Origin: an uncultured Clostridia bacterium
GTDB taxonomy: Bacteria; Bacillota; Clostridia; UBA1381
Direction: 5' to 3'
Assembly: GCA_947624165.1 (NCBI GenBank)
Contig: CANQJC010000002.1
Location: forward strand, 1-64,000
Length of the DNA: 64,000 bases
Part shown: in pieces, positions 51,338 to 62,535 of the stretch
Position numbering within the stretch: position 1 is the first letter of the stretch
Layout: each line of letters opens with the position of its first letter
Program-made: the position numbers and the translations under genes
The notes under the pieces: model-generated
Database searches by the model: none
Seen by the model: the letters and a program-made list of their open reading frames with translations, nothing else
What the model was told of the DNA's origin: nothing

Positions 51338-52729
51338 ATGCCTAATATGAGACCGGACAAAAATCCGATGCCGGAACAGTGTCCCAATGTGAGAAACAAA
51401 AACTTTCTCGAGGTAACGACGGGTTACACCGAAGAAATGGCGATAGACGAGGCACAGAGATGCCTTAACTGCAAGAATAAGCCTTGTATGGAGGGTTGCC
51501 CCGTAAGCGTAAAGATTCCCGAATTTATCGCGTTCATCGTGCAGGGCGAATTTGAAAAGGCTTATCAAAAAATAAAGGAGACAAACGCGCTTCCCGCCGT
51601 ATGCGGCAGAGTATGTCCTCAGGAAAAACAGTGCGAATCAAAGTGCGTAAGAGGTATAAAGCATGAAAGCGTCGGCATAGGCAGATTGGAAAGATTTGTC
51701 GCCGACTGGCATATGGCTAACGTGGAAGAAAAAATCGAGGTCCCGAAGCCGAACGGCAAAAAGGTCGCCGTTGTCGGCAGCGGTCCCTCGGGTCTTACCG
51801 TCGCGGGAGACCTTGCAAAGAGAGGATATAAGGTAACGGTATTTGAAGCGTTCCATACCGCCGGCGGCGTACTTATGTACGGTATTCCCGAATTCAGACT
51901 TCCTAAGGATATCGTGCAGAAGGAGATATCAAACCTCAAAGCCATGGGCGTCGATATTCAGACAAACGTAATCATCGGCAAGACGATCATGGTAGACGAG
52001 CTTTTTGACGAAATGGGCTATGACGCGGTTTATATAGGCAGCGGCGCGGGTCTGCCGTCCTTTATGGGAATAGAGGGCGAAAGCCTGAACGGCGTGTACA
52101 GCGCGAACGAATTTTTAACGAGAATAAACCTTATGAAGGGATATAAATTCCCCGAGTATGACACGCCCGTTTACGTCGGTAAAAACGTTGCCGTCCTGGG
52201 CGGCGGAAACGTTGCCATGGATGCGGCGAGAAGCGCGAAGAGACTTGGCGCGGAGAATGTGTACATCGTATACAGACGCGGCAAGGAGGAGCTTCCGGCA
52301 AGAAAGGAAGAGGTTTTCCACGCCGAGGAGGAAGGAATCATATTCAAGCTTCTGCAAAATCCGACAAAGTTTATCGGTAACGACGAGGGCTGGGTCACAA
52401 ATATGGAGGTTATCCATATGGAACTGGGCGAGCCGGACGCAAGCGGCAGACGTCGTCCCGTACCCGTAAAGGGCAGCGAGGAGATCCTCGATATCGACAC
52501 CGTTGTCGTTGCTATCGGACAAACGCCGAACCCGCTTATCAGAAAGACAACAAAAGGTCTTGAAACAAACAGCCACGGCTGTATTATAGCCGATGAAGCG
52601 ACAGGCAAGACCTCAAAAGAACACGTATACGCCGGAGGAGACGTTGTGACCGGCGCGGCTACCGTTATTCTCGCAATGGGTGCGGGCAAAGCGGCCGCCG
52701 AAGCTATCGACAAGGAGCTTAACGCGTAA
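51338..52729 (+). CDS. nfnB: NfnB: NADPH-dependent ferredoxin oxidoreductase, GltD-like subunit
   Basis: A 463-residue flavoprotein of the homotetrameric-GltA/GltD group. The N-terminal [4Fe-4S] region (CLNCKNKPCMEGCPV, CGRVCPQEKQCESKC) binds two clusters. FAD (VAVVGSGPSGLTVAGDLAKRG) and NADPH (VAVLGGGNVAMDAARSAKRLG) folds follow, then YAGGDVVTGAATVILAMGAGKAAA. Next to NfnA it is the bifurcating FAD subunit rather than a glutamate synthase small chain; the true GltD is at 16013. GGAGGGG lies 9 nt before the ATG. Often annotated as glutamate synthase NADPH. Confidence 0.88.
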   Translation: MPNMRPDKNPMPEQCPNVRNKNFLEVTTGYTEEMAIDEAQRCLNCKNKPCMEGCPVSVKIPEFIAFIVQGEFEKAYQKIKETNALPAVCGRVCPQEKQCESKCVRGIKHESVGIGRLERFVADWHMANVEEKIEVPKPNGKKVAVVGSGPSGLTVAGDLAKRGYKVTVFEAFHTAGGVLMYGIPEFRLPKDIVQKEISNLKAMGVDIQTNVIIGKTIMVDELFDEMGYDAVYIGSGAGLPSFMGIEGESLNGVYSANEFLTRINLMKGYKFPEYDTPVYVGKNVAVLGGGNVAMDAARSAKRLGAENVYIVYRRGKEELPARKEEVFHAEEEGIIFKLLQNPTKFIGNDEGWVTNMEVIHMELGEPDASGRRRPVPVKGSEEILDIDTVVVAIGQTPNPLIRKTTKGLETNSHGCIIADEATGKTSKEHVYAGGDVVTGAATVILAMGAGKAAAEAIDKELNA

Positions 52730-52740
52730 AACAAACTGTA

Positions 52741-52770
52741 AAAGAGACCGTTTCTTGCGGTCTCTTTTTT
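52741..52770 (+). terminator. Terminator after nfnB
   Basis: AAAGAGACCG (52741-52750) pairs with CGGTCTCTTT (52758-52767) around TTTCTTG and runs into a T-tract. Confidence 0.9.
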
Positions 52771-52816
52771 CGTTTCGCACAAATGAGGAATATCCGAAAA
52801 TAATCATAAAAAACAG

Positions 52817-52845
52817 TTGTTTTTTTCGTCCGTTTGAGATATAAT
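52817..52845 (+). promoter_or_regulatory. Sigma-A promoter for the cysS operon
   Basis: TTGTTT at 52817-52822 and consensus TATAAT at 52840-52845 with a 17-nt spacer. The leader is only about 30 nt, too short for a T-box. Confidence 0.7.
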
Positions 52846-52883
52846 TATTATAATTGGTATAATTATGAAAGGGAAGGAATGTT

Positions 52884-54293
52884 ATGAGAATATACAACAC
52901 GCTCACAAGACAGAAGCAGGAATTTGTCCCGATAGACAAAAACGAGATAAAAATATACGCCTGCGGACCGACCGTGTACAATTATATTCATATCGGAAAC
53001 GCAAGACCGCTTATAATATTCGACACGCTTCGCAGATACATGGAATACCGTGGAATGAATGTGAAATTTGTTCAGAATTTTACCGACGTGGACGACAAGA
53101 TGATCAACCGCGCGCGTGAAGAAAAAACGACGGTCAAAGAGCTTGGCGACCGATTTATAGCGGAATATTTCAGCGACGCGCGCGCACTCGGCGTGCATGC
53201 CGCGACGATCCACCCGAAGGCAACGGAGAATATAGACGCCATCATAGACGTTATAAAGAAGCTTGAGGACAACGGCTACGCTTACAATGTCGACGGCGAC
53301 GTGTATTTCGCTGCCAAGAAATTTAACGAATACGGAAAGCTGTCCAAGCAGCCGCTGGAGGATCTGGAAGCGGGCGCGCGTATCGAGGTGGGCGAAAAGA
53401 AGCGCGACCCTATGGATTTCGCTCTTTGGAAGAAACAGAAGGAAGAGGACGAGCCTGCGTGGGAAAGTCCGTGGGGCATGGGCAGACCGGGGTGGCATAT
53501 CGAGTGCAGCGCGATGGTCAACAAGTATCTCGGCGAGACGATAGATATACACGCGGGCGGACAGGATTTGATTTTTCCGCACCACGAAAACGAGATAGCC
53601 CAGTCGGAATGTGCGAACAACAAGCCTTTCGCAAATTACTGGATGCATAACGGATATATAAACGTCGACAACCGCAAGATGAGCAAGTCACTCGGAAATT
53701 TCTTTACCGTCCGCGACGTGCTTAAAAAGTACGACGGCGAGACCGTGCGTTTTTTCATGCTCAGCGCGCACTACCGCAATCCGATAAACTTTTCCGATAC
53801 GCTTATGGAACAGGCGAAGTCGGGACTTGAGCGTATATATACCTGTATAGACAATCTTGAATTTTTGCTTAAAAACAGCGATCTCAGACCGCTCTCGTCC
53901 GAGGAGGAGGAATACGTAAACAGACTTAACGTCCTCAAACAAAAATTTATCGACGCGATGGACGACGATTTAAACACCGCGGACGCTATCTCGGTGGTAT
54001 TCGATATAGTTTACGCTTCAAACACCTCGCTGTCCGCCGAAAACAAAAACGCGCGTGAAGCGGTCGAGAAAACGCTTGAACTTATACGCGAAATAGGCTC
54101 CGTGCTCGGTCTTTTTCAGAAGACGAACGACAGATCGCTCGACGCCGAGGTGGAAGCCCTTATCAGCGAACGCGCCGAAGCGCGTAACGCAAAGGATTGG
54201 GCAAGAGCCGACGCGATACGCGACAAGCTCAAGGAAATGAACATAGAGTTAAAGGATACTCCGATGGGCGTAAAGTGGAGCTACAAGGAATAG
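52884..54293 (+). CDS. cysS: Cysteinyl-tRNA synthetase
   Basis: A 469-residue class I synthetase that charges tRNA-Cys. ACGPTVYNYIHIGNARPL near residue 28 contains the HIGH-like HIGN motif, GWHIECSAM and FPHHENEIAQSE provide zinc ligands, and NRKMSKSLGN near 264 is the KMSKS loop. A C-terminal DALR-type helical domain with SERAEARNAKDWARADAIRD follows. AAGGAA lies 7 nt before the ATG. The downstream neighbour, mrnC, is the same as in Bacillus. Confidence 0.96.
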   Translation: MRIYNTLTRQKQEFVPIDKNEIKIYACGPTVYNYIHIGNARPLIIFDTLRRYMEYRGMNVKFVQNFTDVDDKMINRAREEKTTVKELGDRFIAEYFSDARALGVHAATIHPKATENIDAIIDVIKKLEDNGYAYNVDGDVYFAAKKFNEYGKLSKQPLEDLEAGARIEVGEKKRDPMDFALWKKQKEEDEPAWESPWGMGRPGWHIECSAMVNKYLGETIDIHAGGQDLIFPHHENEIAQSECANNKPFANYWMHNGYINVDNRKMSKSLGNFFTVRDVLKKYDGETVRFFMLSAHYRNPINFSDTLMEQAKSGLERIYTCIDNLEFLLKNSDLRPLSSEEEEYVNRLNVLKQKFIDAMDDDLNTADAISVVFDIVYASNTSLSAENKNAREAVEKTLELIREIGSVLGLFQKTNDRSLDAEVEALISERAEARNAKDWARADAIRDKLKEMNIELKDTPMGVKWSYKE

Positions 54294-54296
54294 GCT

Positions 54297-54692
54297 ATGG
54301 AAAATAAAAAGAAACCGTCTCAATATTCGCCGCTCGTCCTCGCTTATATAGGCGACGGCGTGTACGAGCTTTTTGTCAGGACAAGAGTTATCGAGGATCA
54401 TGAAGATCTTCCGGCGGGGAAACTCCATAACCATACCGTGAAATACGTCAAGGCTTCGGCACAGGCACGGAGCTTCGGGGCGATAGAGGAGCTTCTCAGC
54501 GAAGACGAAAAAGCCGTTTATCGGCGCGGCAGGAATACGAAGCTCAACACGGTGGCGAAAAACGCGTCGCTTACCGATTACCGTAAGGCGACGGGATTCG
54601 AAGCCGTGATAGGTTATCTTTATATTTCGGGAGATAACGAGCGGCTCAACGAAATTATGAATGTAGCGTATGAAAATGCGTTAGATAAATAA
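54297..54692 (+). CDS. mrnC: Mini-ribonuclease III
   Basis: A 131-residue RNase III domain lacking the dsRNA-binding domain. YSPLVLAYIGDGVYELFVRT near residue 11 carries the first acidic catalytic residues, KLNTVAKNASLTDYRKATGFEAVIGYLY the second set. In Bacillus MrnC matures 23S rRNA ends. It begins 3 nt after cysS, an arrangement conserved in Firmicutes. No separate binding site is obvious beyond AAGGAA inside cysS, so translation may be coupled. Confidence 0.92.
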   Translation: MENKKKPSQYSPLVLAYIGDGVYELFVRTRVIEDHEDLPAGKLHNHTVKYVKASAQARSFGAIEELLSEDEKAVYRRGRNTKLNTVAKNASLTDYRKATGFEAVIGYLYISGDNERLNEIMNVAYENALDK

Positions 54693-54716
54693 TAATTAAG
54701 GGAGGATATAAGATAC

Positions 54717-55565
54717 ATGGACAAGAAAAGAGTCACGGAACTTTCGATCATAGCGAACAAGGTCCGCAAAAATGCTTTGACTGCCGTATATAACGCAGCG
54801 TCGGGGCATCCGGGCGGCTCGCTGTCGATAGCGGACGTGCTGACGTTACTTTATTTTGAGGTCATGAACGTTGACCCAAAGGATCCGAAGATGGAAAACA
54901 GGGACAGATTTGTGCTGTCTAAGGGACACACCGCTCCCGCGCTTTACGGAACGCTTGCCGAGAGGGGCTTTATTCCGAAAGAGGACGTAAAGACCTTCAG
55001 AAGCATAGGCAGCTACCTCCAGGGACATCCCGACATGAATAAGGTACCGGGAGTAGATATGTCGACAGGCTCTCTCGGACAGGGTGTTTCGGTAGCCGGA
55101 GGTATGGCTTTGGCGGCTAAGCTTGACAACAAGGATTACAGAGTATATTCTATTCTCGGCGACGGCGAGCTTGAGGAAGGACAGGTTTGGGAACAGGCGA
55201 TGTTCGCTCCGCATTACAAGCTCGATAACTTTACAATTTTCATCGACAACAACGGCTTGCAGATAGACGGCGACATAACCAAGGTCATGAATCCCACGCC
55301 GATAGACAAAAAGTTTGAAGCGTTCGGCTGGCATGTGATAAACTGTGACGCGCACGATTTCAACGCTCTCGAAGCGGCTGTAAACGAAGCGAAGGCTACA
55401 AAAGGCAAGCCGACGGCTATCATAATGAAATCGGTAAAGGGCAAGAACGTGTCCTTTATGGAAAACAATCCCGCATGGCACGGGGCGGCTCCCAAGGAAG
55501 ACGACTACAGTAAAGCCATTGCGGAGCTTGACGCGATTATTGAAAGATTGGAGGCGAGCTTATAA
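54717..55565 (+). CDS. tktN: Transketolase, N-terminal subunit
   Basis: A 282-residue polypeptide corresponding to the thiamine-diphosphate-binding half of transketolase. SGHPGGSLSIADVLTLLYF near residue 28, SKGHTAPALYGTLAERG near 69, and the ThDP motif GDGELEEGQ with the downstream DNNGLQIDG are present. With the C-terminal subunit it exchanges two-carbon units in the pentose phosphate pathway. Split transketolases are common in anaerobes. GGGAGG precedes the ATG, and the stop overlaps the next start by one base. Confidence 0.92.
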   Translation: MDKKRVTELSIIANKVRKNALTAVYNAASGHPGGSLSIADVLTLLYFEVMNVDPKDPKMENRDRFVLSKGHTAPALYGTLAERGFIPKEDVKTFRSIGSYLQGHPDMNKVPGVDMSTGSLGQGVSVAGGMALAAKLDNKDYRVYSILGDGELEEGQVWEQAMFAPHYKLDNFTIFIDNNGLQIDGDITKVMNPTPIDKKFEAFGWHVINCDAHDFNALEAAVNEAKATKGKPTAIIMKSVKGKNVSFMENNPAWHGAAPKEDDYSKAIAELDAIIERLEASL

Positions 55566-56500
55566 TGGCAAAACAGGCTACAAGAGTATCTTACGGACAA
55601 GCACTTGTTAAGTACGGCATACCGAATAAAAATGTCGTTGTGCTTGACGCGGATCTTTCCAAATCAACAATGACGACCATGTTCAAAGCCGAATGTCCCG
55701 AAAGATTTATAAATATGGGTATAGCCGAAGCGAATATGATGTGCGTGGCGGCGGGTCTTGCCGCTTCCGGCAAAATCGCGTTTGCTTCGACGTTCGCGAT
55801 GTTCGCGGCGGGCAGAGCGTTCGAGCAGGTGAGAAATTCCATAGGCTACACGCACTTAAACGTGAAAATAGGCGCGACGCACGCGGGAATTTCCGTCGGC
55901 GAGGACGGCGCGTCCCACCAGTGCCTTGAAGATATCGCCCTCATGCGTACAATACCGGGTATGACGATAATAAATCCCGCGGACGATATCGAAGCTCAAA
56001 TGGCTGTTAAAGCCGCTATGGAGCTTGACGGACCCGTTTATATGCGTTTCGGCAGACTTGCCGTAGACGATATCAACGGAGCGGACTATAAATTTGAACT
56101 CGGAAAGGGCGTTGAGCTGCGTACCGGCTCAGACGTATCTATCATAGCCACGGGACTTATGGTCGGAAAAGCACTCGAAGCCGCGGAAAAACTCGCGGAC
56201 GAAGGTATAAACGCAAGAGTTATAAACATTCATACAATAAAGCCGATAGATGAGGAAATAATTATAAAAGCGGCGATGGAAACGGGCGCGATAGTGACAG
56301 CCGAGGAGCATTATATCATGGGCGGTCTCGGAAGCGCGGTAAGCGAAGTCGTCTGCGCCGCCGCACCGTGTCCCGTAAAGATAATAGGTACGGACAGATT
56401 CGGAAAATCGGGAAAACCCGCCGAACTGTTCGAGGAATACGGTCTTACCGCAGAAAACATTGTTAAGAAGTCCAAAGAGGCAGTTTCGATGAAAAAATAG
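55565..56500 (+). CDS. tktC: Transketolase, C-terminal subunit
   Basis: A 311-residue subunit with the pyrimidine-binding domain (RFINMGIAEANMMCVAAGLA near residue 43, with catalytic Glu; FAMFAAGRAFEQVRNSI near 77) and the C-terminal transketolase domain (about 190-305). It pairs with the upstream subunit, with which it overlaps by one base (TAATG). The relative DXP synthase is excluded because the two halves together are too short and the N-terminal subunit carries transketolase motifs. Confidence 0.92.
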   Translation: MAKQATRVSYGQALVKYGIPNKNVVVLDADLSKSTMTTMFKAECPERFINMGIAEANMMCVAAGLAASGKIAFASTFAMFAAGRAFEQVRNSIGYTHLNVKIGATHAGISVGEDGASHQCLEDIALMRTIPGMTIINPADDIEAQMAVKAAMELDGPVYMRFGRLAVDDINGADYKFELGKGVELRTGSDVSIIATGLMVGKALEAAEKLADEGINARVINIHTIKPIDEEIIIKAAMETGAIVTAEEHYIMGGLGSAVSEVVCAAAPCPVKIIGTDRFGKSGKPAELFEEYGLTAENIVKKSKEAVSMKK

Positions 56501-56512
56501 GAGGTAACGCTC

Positions 56513-57058
56513 ATGAAGAAAATATTAACCGCCGCCGTATGCCTTGCATCGGCAATTATGCTCTGTTCATGCGGCTCGGGAGGAGGACTTTTTGCAAAAC
56601 CCGAACCTACGCCCGTACCGCAGATAGATCCCGCCGCTTTGATAACGGCTGACGATGTGGCTGTCAATGCGGGTTACACGCCCGTGATCGAACAGTCGCA
56701 GACTACGCGTACAGACAATACTGCGACGGTAATGTACAGAAGCGAGCCGGTAGGACAGAACGACCCCGTGATCGTAACCGTAACGCAGTACACGGATACG
56801 ATAGGCTACGAGCAGATTTTCGCGCAGTACGAGCAGGACAAAGCGGCGCGCACGACAGCCGAGCTTGTCGAGGGAGTAGGTCAGGAGACGTTCATCGCGT
56901 TCCCGTCGATACATGTGTATGACAGAGGATGTCTGATCGATATAACCGCCGGTTCCGGCTCCGACGACACGCAGAAAAATCTTTTAAAGAATCTTGCTAT
57001 AACGGCGGCGGGCAGACTTGAAACGATAATACCCGACCAGACGGGCGGCAAAGAATGA
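56513..57058 (+). CDS. Lipoprotein of unknown function
   Basis: A 181-residue predicted lipoprotein: a basic N-terminus, a hydrophobic stretch and lipobox LCSC with modified Cys20, then a Gly/Pro-rich linker (residues 21-40, GSGGGLFAKPEPTPVPQ). The mature domain (about 41-170) is mixed alpha/beta with VMYRSEPVGQNDPVIVTVTQY and HVYDRGCLIDITAG. I do not recognise a family. GGAGGT lies before the ATG, and it starts 12 nt after the transketolase gene, so it is probably the last gene of the cysS transcript. LspA (31969) would process it. Confidence 0.7.
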   Translation: MKKILTAAVCLASAIMLCSCGSGGGLFAKPEPTPVPQIDPAALITADDVAVNAGYTPVIEQSQTTRTDNTATVMYRSEPVGQNDPVIVTVTQYTDTIGYEQIFAQYEQDKAARTTAELVEGVGQETFIAFPSIHVYDRGCLIDITAGSGSDDTQKNLLKNLAITAAGRLETIIPDQTGGKE

Positions 57059-57067
57059 TAACAATGA

Positions 57068-57093
57068 AAAAAGCGGTCGCATGACCGCTTTTT
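57068..57093. terminator. Bidirectional terminator between the lipoprotein and PBP1A genes
   Basis: AAAAAGCGGTC (57068-57078) and GACCGCTTTTT (57083-57093) form a perfect 11-bp stem with loop GCAT, with A and T flanks that suit both strands. Confidence 0.9.
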
Positions 57094-57102
57094 GTTTTGG
57101 TA

Positions 57103-59697
57103 TTATTCATTTTCCACAGTGACATCGGACGGCTCTGTTCCCGATGAATCGTCAACATCGCCTTCGTCGGACGGCGGCGTGTACGCTTCGTCGGAATCGT
57201 CATCGTCGGGTACGGTATCGTCCGAATTCGACACGCTGTTATCCGAAACCGACGGCGACGTGGAGCCGTTTGACGTGCCTGTTCCGGCGTTGCCTTGCGG
57301 CGCGTATGTGACGGTCGGCGCGGCAGTCGGAAGCGTCGTCGGTTCGGGAGTAGGCGTTGCAGACGCCGCGGGAGTCGGAGTCGGCTCCTGTTTTCTTGAA
57401 TGTGATATGTCGTCGCAGTATGACTTGGGCTGAGTACCCTCGACAAAGAATCCGCTTGTGGTGGGACATGAGCTTGTGGCAAGAAGACCGGAATATTCAC
57501 ATACATCGGCTTCGACAACGTTGGCGGGCTTGGGAAGCTCTTTTATGTTCAGCGATTCATGTATGCGTTCCATTACGAGGTTCCACGCCGTGACGGTCGG
57601 ATTGCCTGAAACTCCCGCCGCCGACAGCGACGACGGATTATCAAAGCCGTACCAGCACGCGCCGACATAATACGGAGTAAATCCGACAAACCACTTGTCG
57701 CAGTCATCGTCGGTCGTTCCCGTTTTGCCGTAGCTGGGCATACCCGATTCAAGTCTTGCTCCTTTACCTGTTCCGACGGGCGACTCGACAACGCCCGAAA
57801 GCAAATCAGCCGTTATATATGCCGAAGCCGCGCTGATAGCCTGCGTCGAGTCGGCGTTGTTTTGCAGTATGACCTGTCCGGTCGAGTCAAGCACCTGAGT
57901 ATACGTGTAAGGAGCGATGTATTTTCCGCTGTTTACAAAGGTCGAATAAGCCGCCGCCATATCCTCGACCGTAACGCCGTGCGTGAGACCGCCCAATGCA
58001 AGCGAACTGTAATTCTTGTCCTCATCGACGAGCGTGTCAAGGTGGAATTTATTTTGAAGATAACCGAACGAGGTGGATATGCCTACCATATCGAGCACCT
58101 TTACGGCGGGTATGTTCGACGAGCGCGCGACGGCTTCTTTGACCGTCATATCGCCCAGGAAGCCGGAATACGAGTTTTTCGGCTTCCAATGATCGTTGCC
58201 TATCGTTATTTCTTCGTCGACGATAGACGTTACCTCGGTTATTTTTCCCGTATCTATTGCCGGAGCGTATACGGACAGCGGTTTTATCGACGAACCGGGC
58301 TGACGCACGGTCTGCGTCGCTCTGTTCCAGCCGCGTATATCCGTTTTTTCTCCCAAACCGCCGACCAGTCCGCGAACCTTGCCGGTATACGGATCCACAA
58401 CTACCATTGCCGACTGCGCGCCTTTGCCGGTATACGGGAAATTCGACGTATCCGTGAATACGTCCTCCATGATTTGCTGTATATGCGGGTCTATGGTGGA
58501 ATAAATTTTGAGACCGCCGTTATATACCTGCTGCTCCGCAAAATCGGGAGAGTAACCCTTTTGTTCCACGAGATCCGTGATCACGTCCGTAACGACCTGA
58601 TCCACAAAGTACGACGTTATTCTGCCCTGATTTTCGATATGCGCGTTGCTTACTTTCAAATCGCTTGCCGACGCGGCGGCGTACTGCGCCTCGTCAATGT
58701 AGCCGAGCTCGAGCATTTTGCCGAGTACGATATTTCTCTTTTCGATGTTTTTATCGGGATGCACAAACGGGTCGAACTCCGACGGGAACTGCGTGATCCC
58801 GGCGATCGAAGCCGCTTCCTCGAGAGTAAGCTCGGACGCGCTCTTGTTAAAGTACGTTTTCGCCGCCGCTTCAACGCCGTTACAGCTGTTGGCGAAAAAC
58901 ACGATGTTCAGATACATTGTCAGTATTTCGTCCTTCGTAAGCTGTTTTTCAAGCGCGACCGCGCGCATCATTTCCTTGATTTTACGCGAGGGCTTGTTTT
59001 CCTTTTCGTTCGTTATATTCTTTATTACCTGCTGCGTTATCGTGGAACCGCCGTAGCTTGACGAGCCTATTCCCATTTTCGCAAGCACCCATTTTGCCGT
59101 CGCGCCCGCGGTACGCTTTATGTCGACGCCGTGATGCTTATAGAAACGCTCGTCCTCTATGGACACCATCGCGTCTTTCATAACCTGAGGTATCTGCGAT
59201 GAGTCTATCCATATACGGTTGTCCTCGCCTTGTATCTGTTCAAGCTCCTGAGGGTTGCCGCCCTCGTCCTCATAATAGATGAAAGAGGAGTAATTAAGCG
59301 CGAGAGACTGTATGTTCATGTCCTTGATCTCGCGCGATACAGCCGCGTACATGCCGATAGTCATACCGGCTGTTATCACGGCGAATATAAACACCGCCGC
59401 GAGTATAGTCAGCTTGAAGCTCCGTCTGAAGCGGATCTGCTTCTCGGTGAGCTGCTTTCTGCGCTTACGCTTTTTTGTGTTGGCGCGGCGTCTCGGCGCG
59501 GGATTACCCTCGGCGCGGCGCGGCGCGTTCGCGGGACGGGTCGGAGCCGGCGGCTGGTTTGCCGGACGCGTGCCGCGTCTGGAACGTCTGGAAAGCGTCG
59601 AGTTGCCCGACGTCATCATATCATATTCTTCCCAGTTAAAATCATCGTTTGATGTGTATCCGGAGTTTCGTCTGTTTCTCTCGTTATTATCCGACAT
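57103..59697 (-). CDS. ponA: Penicillin-binding protein 1A, bifunctional transglycosylase/transpeptidase
   Basis: An 864-residue class A PBP. A basic N-terminus (about residues 20-90, Arg/Pro-rich) precedes one membrane helix (about 92-115). The GT51 domain (about 150-330) has SIEDERFYKHHGVDIKRT with the catalytic Glu and GGSTITQQVIKN. The transpeptidase domain (about 410-690) has SSIKPL (active Ser), SSN and KTGTTDD. An extracellular tail of about 100 residues is rich in Thr, Pro, Asp and Ser. It polymerises and cross-links peptidoglycan. GGAGGAG precedes the ATG; promoter at 59735-59763. Confidence 0.93.
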   Translation of the reverse strand: MSDNNERNRRNSGYTSNDDFNWEEYDMMTSGNSTLSRRSRRGTRPANQPPAPTRPANAPRRAEGNPAPRRRANTKKRKRRKQLTEKQIRFRRSFKLTILAAVFIFAVITAGMTIGMYAAVSREIKDMNIQSLALNYSSFIYYEDEGGNPQELEQIQGEDNRIWIDSSQIPQVMKDAMVSIEDERFYKHHGVDIKRTAGATAKWVLAKMGIGSSSYGGSTITQQVIKNITNEKENKPSRKIKEMMRAVALEKQLTKDEILTMYLNIVFFANSCNGVEAAAKTYFNKSASELTLEEAASIAGITQFPSEFDPFVHPDKNIEKRNIVLGKMLELGYIDEAQYAAASASDLKVSNAHIENQGRITSYFVDQVVTDVITDLVEQKGYSPDFAEQQVYNGGLKIYSTIDPHIQQIMEDVFTDTSNFPYTGKGAQSAMVVVDPYTGKVRGLVGGLGEKTDIRGWNRATQTVRQPGSSIKPLSVYAPAIDTGKITEVTSIVDEEITIGNDHWKPKNSYSGFLGDMTVKEAVARSSNIPAVKVLDMVGISTSFGYLQNKFHLDTLVDEDKNYSSLALGGLTHGVTVEDMAAAYSTFVNSGKYIAPYTYTQVLDSTGQVILQNNADSTQAISAASAYITADLLSGVVESPVGTGKGARLESGMPSYGKTGTTDDDCDKWFVGFTPYYVGACWYGFDNPSSLSAAGVSGNPTVTAWNLVMERIHESLNIKELPKPANVVEADVCEYSGLLATSSCPTTSGFFVEGTQPKSYCDDISHSRKQEPTPTPAASATPTPEPTTLPTAAPTVTYAPQGNAGTGTSNGSTSPSVSDNSVSNSDDTVPDDDDSDEAYTPPSDEGDVDDSSGTEPSDVTVENE

Positions 59698-59734
59698 AAC
59701 TTCTCCTCCATCCTTAAGATAATTATATATCTTA

Positions 59735-59763
59735 ATTATATCCTAAAATGTATAATTTTGCAA
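59735..59763 (-). promoter_or_regulatory. Sigma-A promoter for ponA
   Basis: On the minus strand TTGCAA (59763-59758) and TATAAT (59740-59735) with a 17-nt spacer. Confidence 0.75.
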
Positions 59764-59846
59764 CATTTATTTTTTTACCGCGTTTTGTGAATAAATCGCC
59801 GCTTAACGGGGAAGAATTTATAAAAATTATATCAGGAGGAAATATT

Positions 59847-60212
59847 ATGAAAAATATGAAGAATACGTTAATTATTTCATCATATTTATTACTTATAGCT
59901 TTGTTTTTTTCGGGAGGATATGTACTTGGCGGACATAACGGAACGAACGACGCGCCGCCGCCCGAGCCGAGCGCGGCGGTAATGAGTATGTCCTCTCACG
60001 GCGGCGGGGACAACAGCCCGCAGTATGAGGTCATAATCGAGGACGGAGTTTTGAAAATATATAAGTGCATAGGTGAAAACAAAACGATGATCATGAGCGA
60101 GGAAATAAGCGAGAGCGTGTTTCCGTCCGGCGACGTCGAGGACCTGAAAAAGGGCGTCAGATTTCCGCGTCTCGAAGCGGCTCAGCAGCTTTTTGAAAAC
60201 TTTGTGAGCTGA
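59847..60212 (+). CDS. Small membrane-anchored protein with a BofC-C-like domain
   Basis: A 121-residue protein with one N-terminal membrane segment (about residues 8-27), a Pro/Ser/Gly-rich linker (about 33-54), and a C-terminal domain (about 58-119: YEVIIEDGVLKIYKCIG, ISESVFPSGDVEDLKKGVRF, LEAAQQLFENF). It resembles the C-terminal part of BofC (bypass-of-forespore-C), as seen in many short Clostridial proteins. A regulatory or wall-related extracytoplasmic role is a guess. AGGAGG lies 7 nt before ATG 59847; an earlier start at 59748 is rejected. Confidence 0.6.
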   Translation: MKNMKNTLIISSYLLLIALFFSGGYVLGGHNGTNDAPPPEPSAAVMSMSSHGGGDNSPQYEVIIEDGVLKIYKCIGENKTMIMSEEISESVFPSGDVEDLKKGVRFPRLEAAQQLFENFVS

Positions 60213-60370
60213 TTTAGGCGACTTTTCGGATTCTTTATGAACAAATTGTTAAAACGTAAAAAGTATGATAATTAAAGTATATATAAGAAAAATAATGAAA
60301 ACGAGAGAAAATAATACAAAATATACAGAAAACGGACTTTGCAGAATGATATAAAATGGCACATAATAGC

Positions 60371-60720
<350 letters not shown>

Positions 60721-60738
60721 TGTTTTAGGAGGTTATGA

Positions 60739-62367
<1,629 letters not shown>

Positions 62368-62463
62368 TAACGCACCGTAACATGAATATGTATTTTGTGC
62401 ATAATTACCATTTGAAAATATAAAAGGATCATGTTAAAATAATATTATCATCGTGTAGCGAAT

Positions 62464-62505
62464 CGGCGCGTAAATCCAGATTGGATTTACGCGCCGGTTT
62501 TTTTT
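62464..62505 (+). terminator. Strong terminator after groEL
   Basis: CGGCGCGTAAATCC (62464-62477) and GGATTTACGCGCCG (62483-62496) form a perfect 14-bp stem with a 5-nt loop, followed by eight T residues. Confidence 0.95.
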
Positions 62506-62535
62506 AAGAAATTTTATTGAAAGGAAAAGAAAAAT

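Noticed and set aside
52846-52883. T-box riboswitch upstream of cysS
   Set aside because: The distance from promoter to start codon is about 40 nt, with no specifier loop, T-box sequence or terminator.
57862-59061. A 399-codon plus-strand frame opposite the PBP1A gene
   Set aside because: It is the complement of a gene with intact GT51 and transpeptidase motifs, has no family features and is rich in Arg/Tyr/His as expected of a shadow frame.
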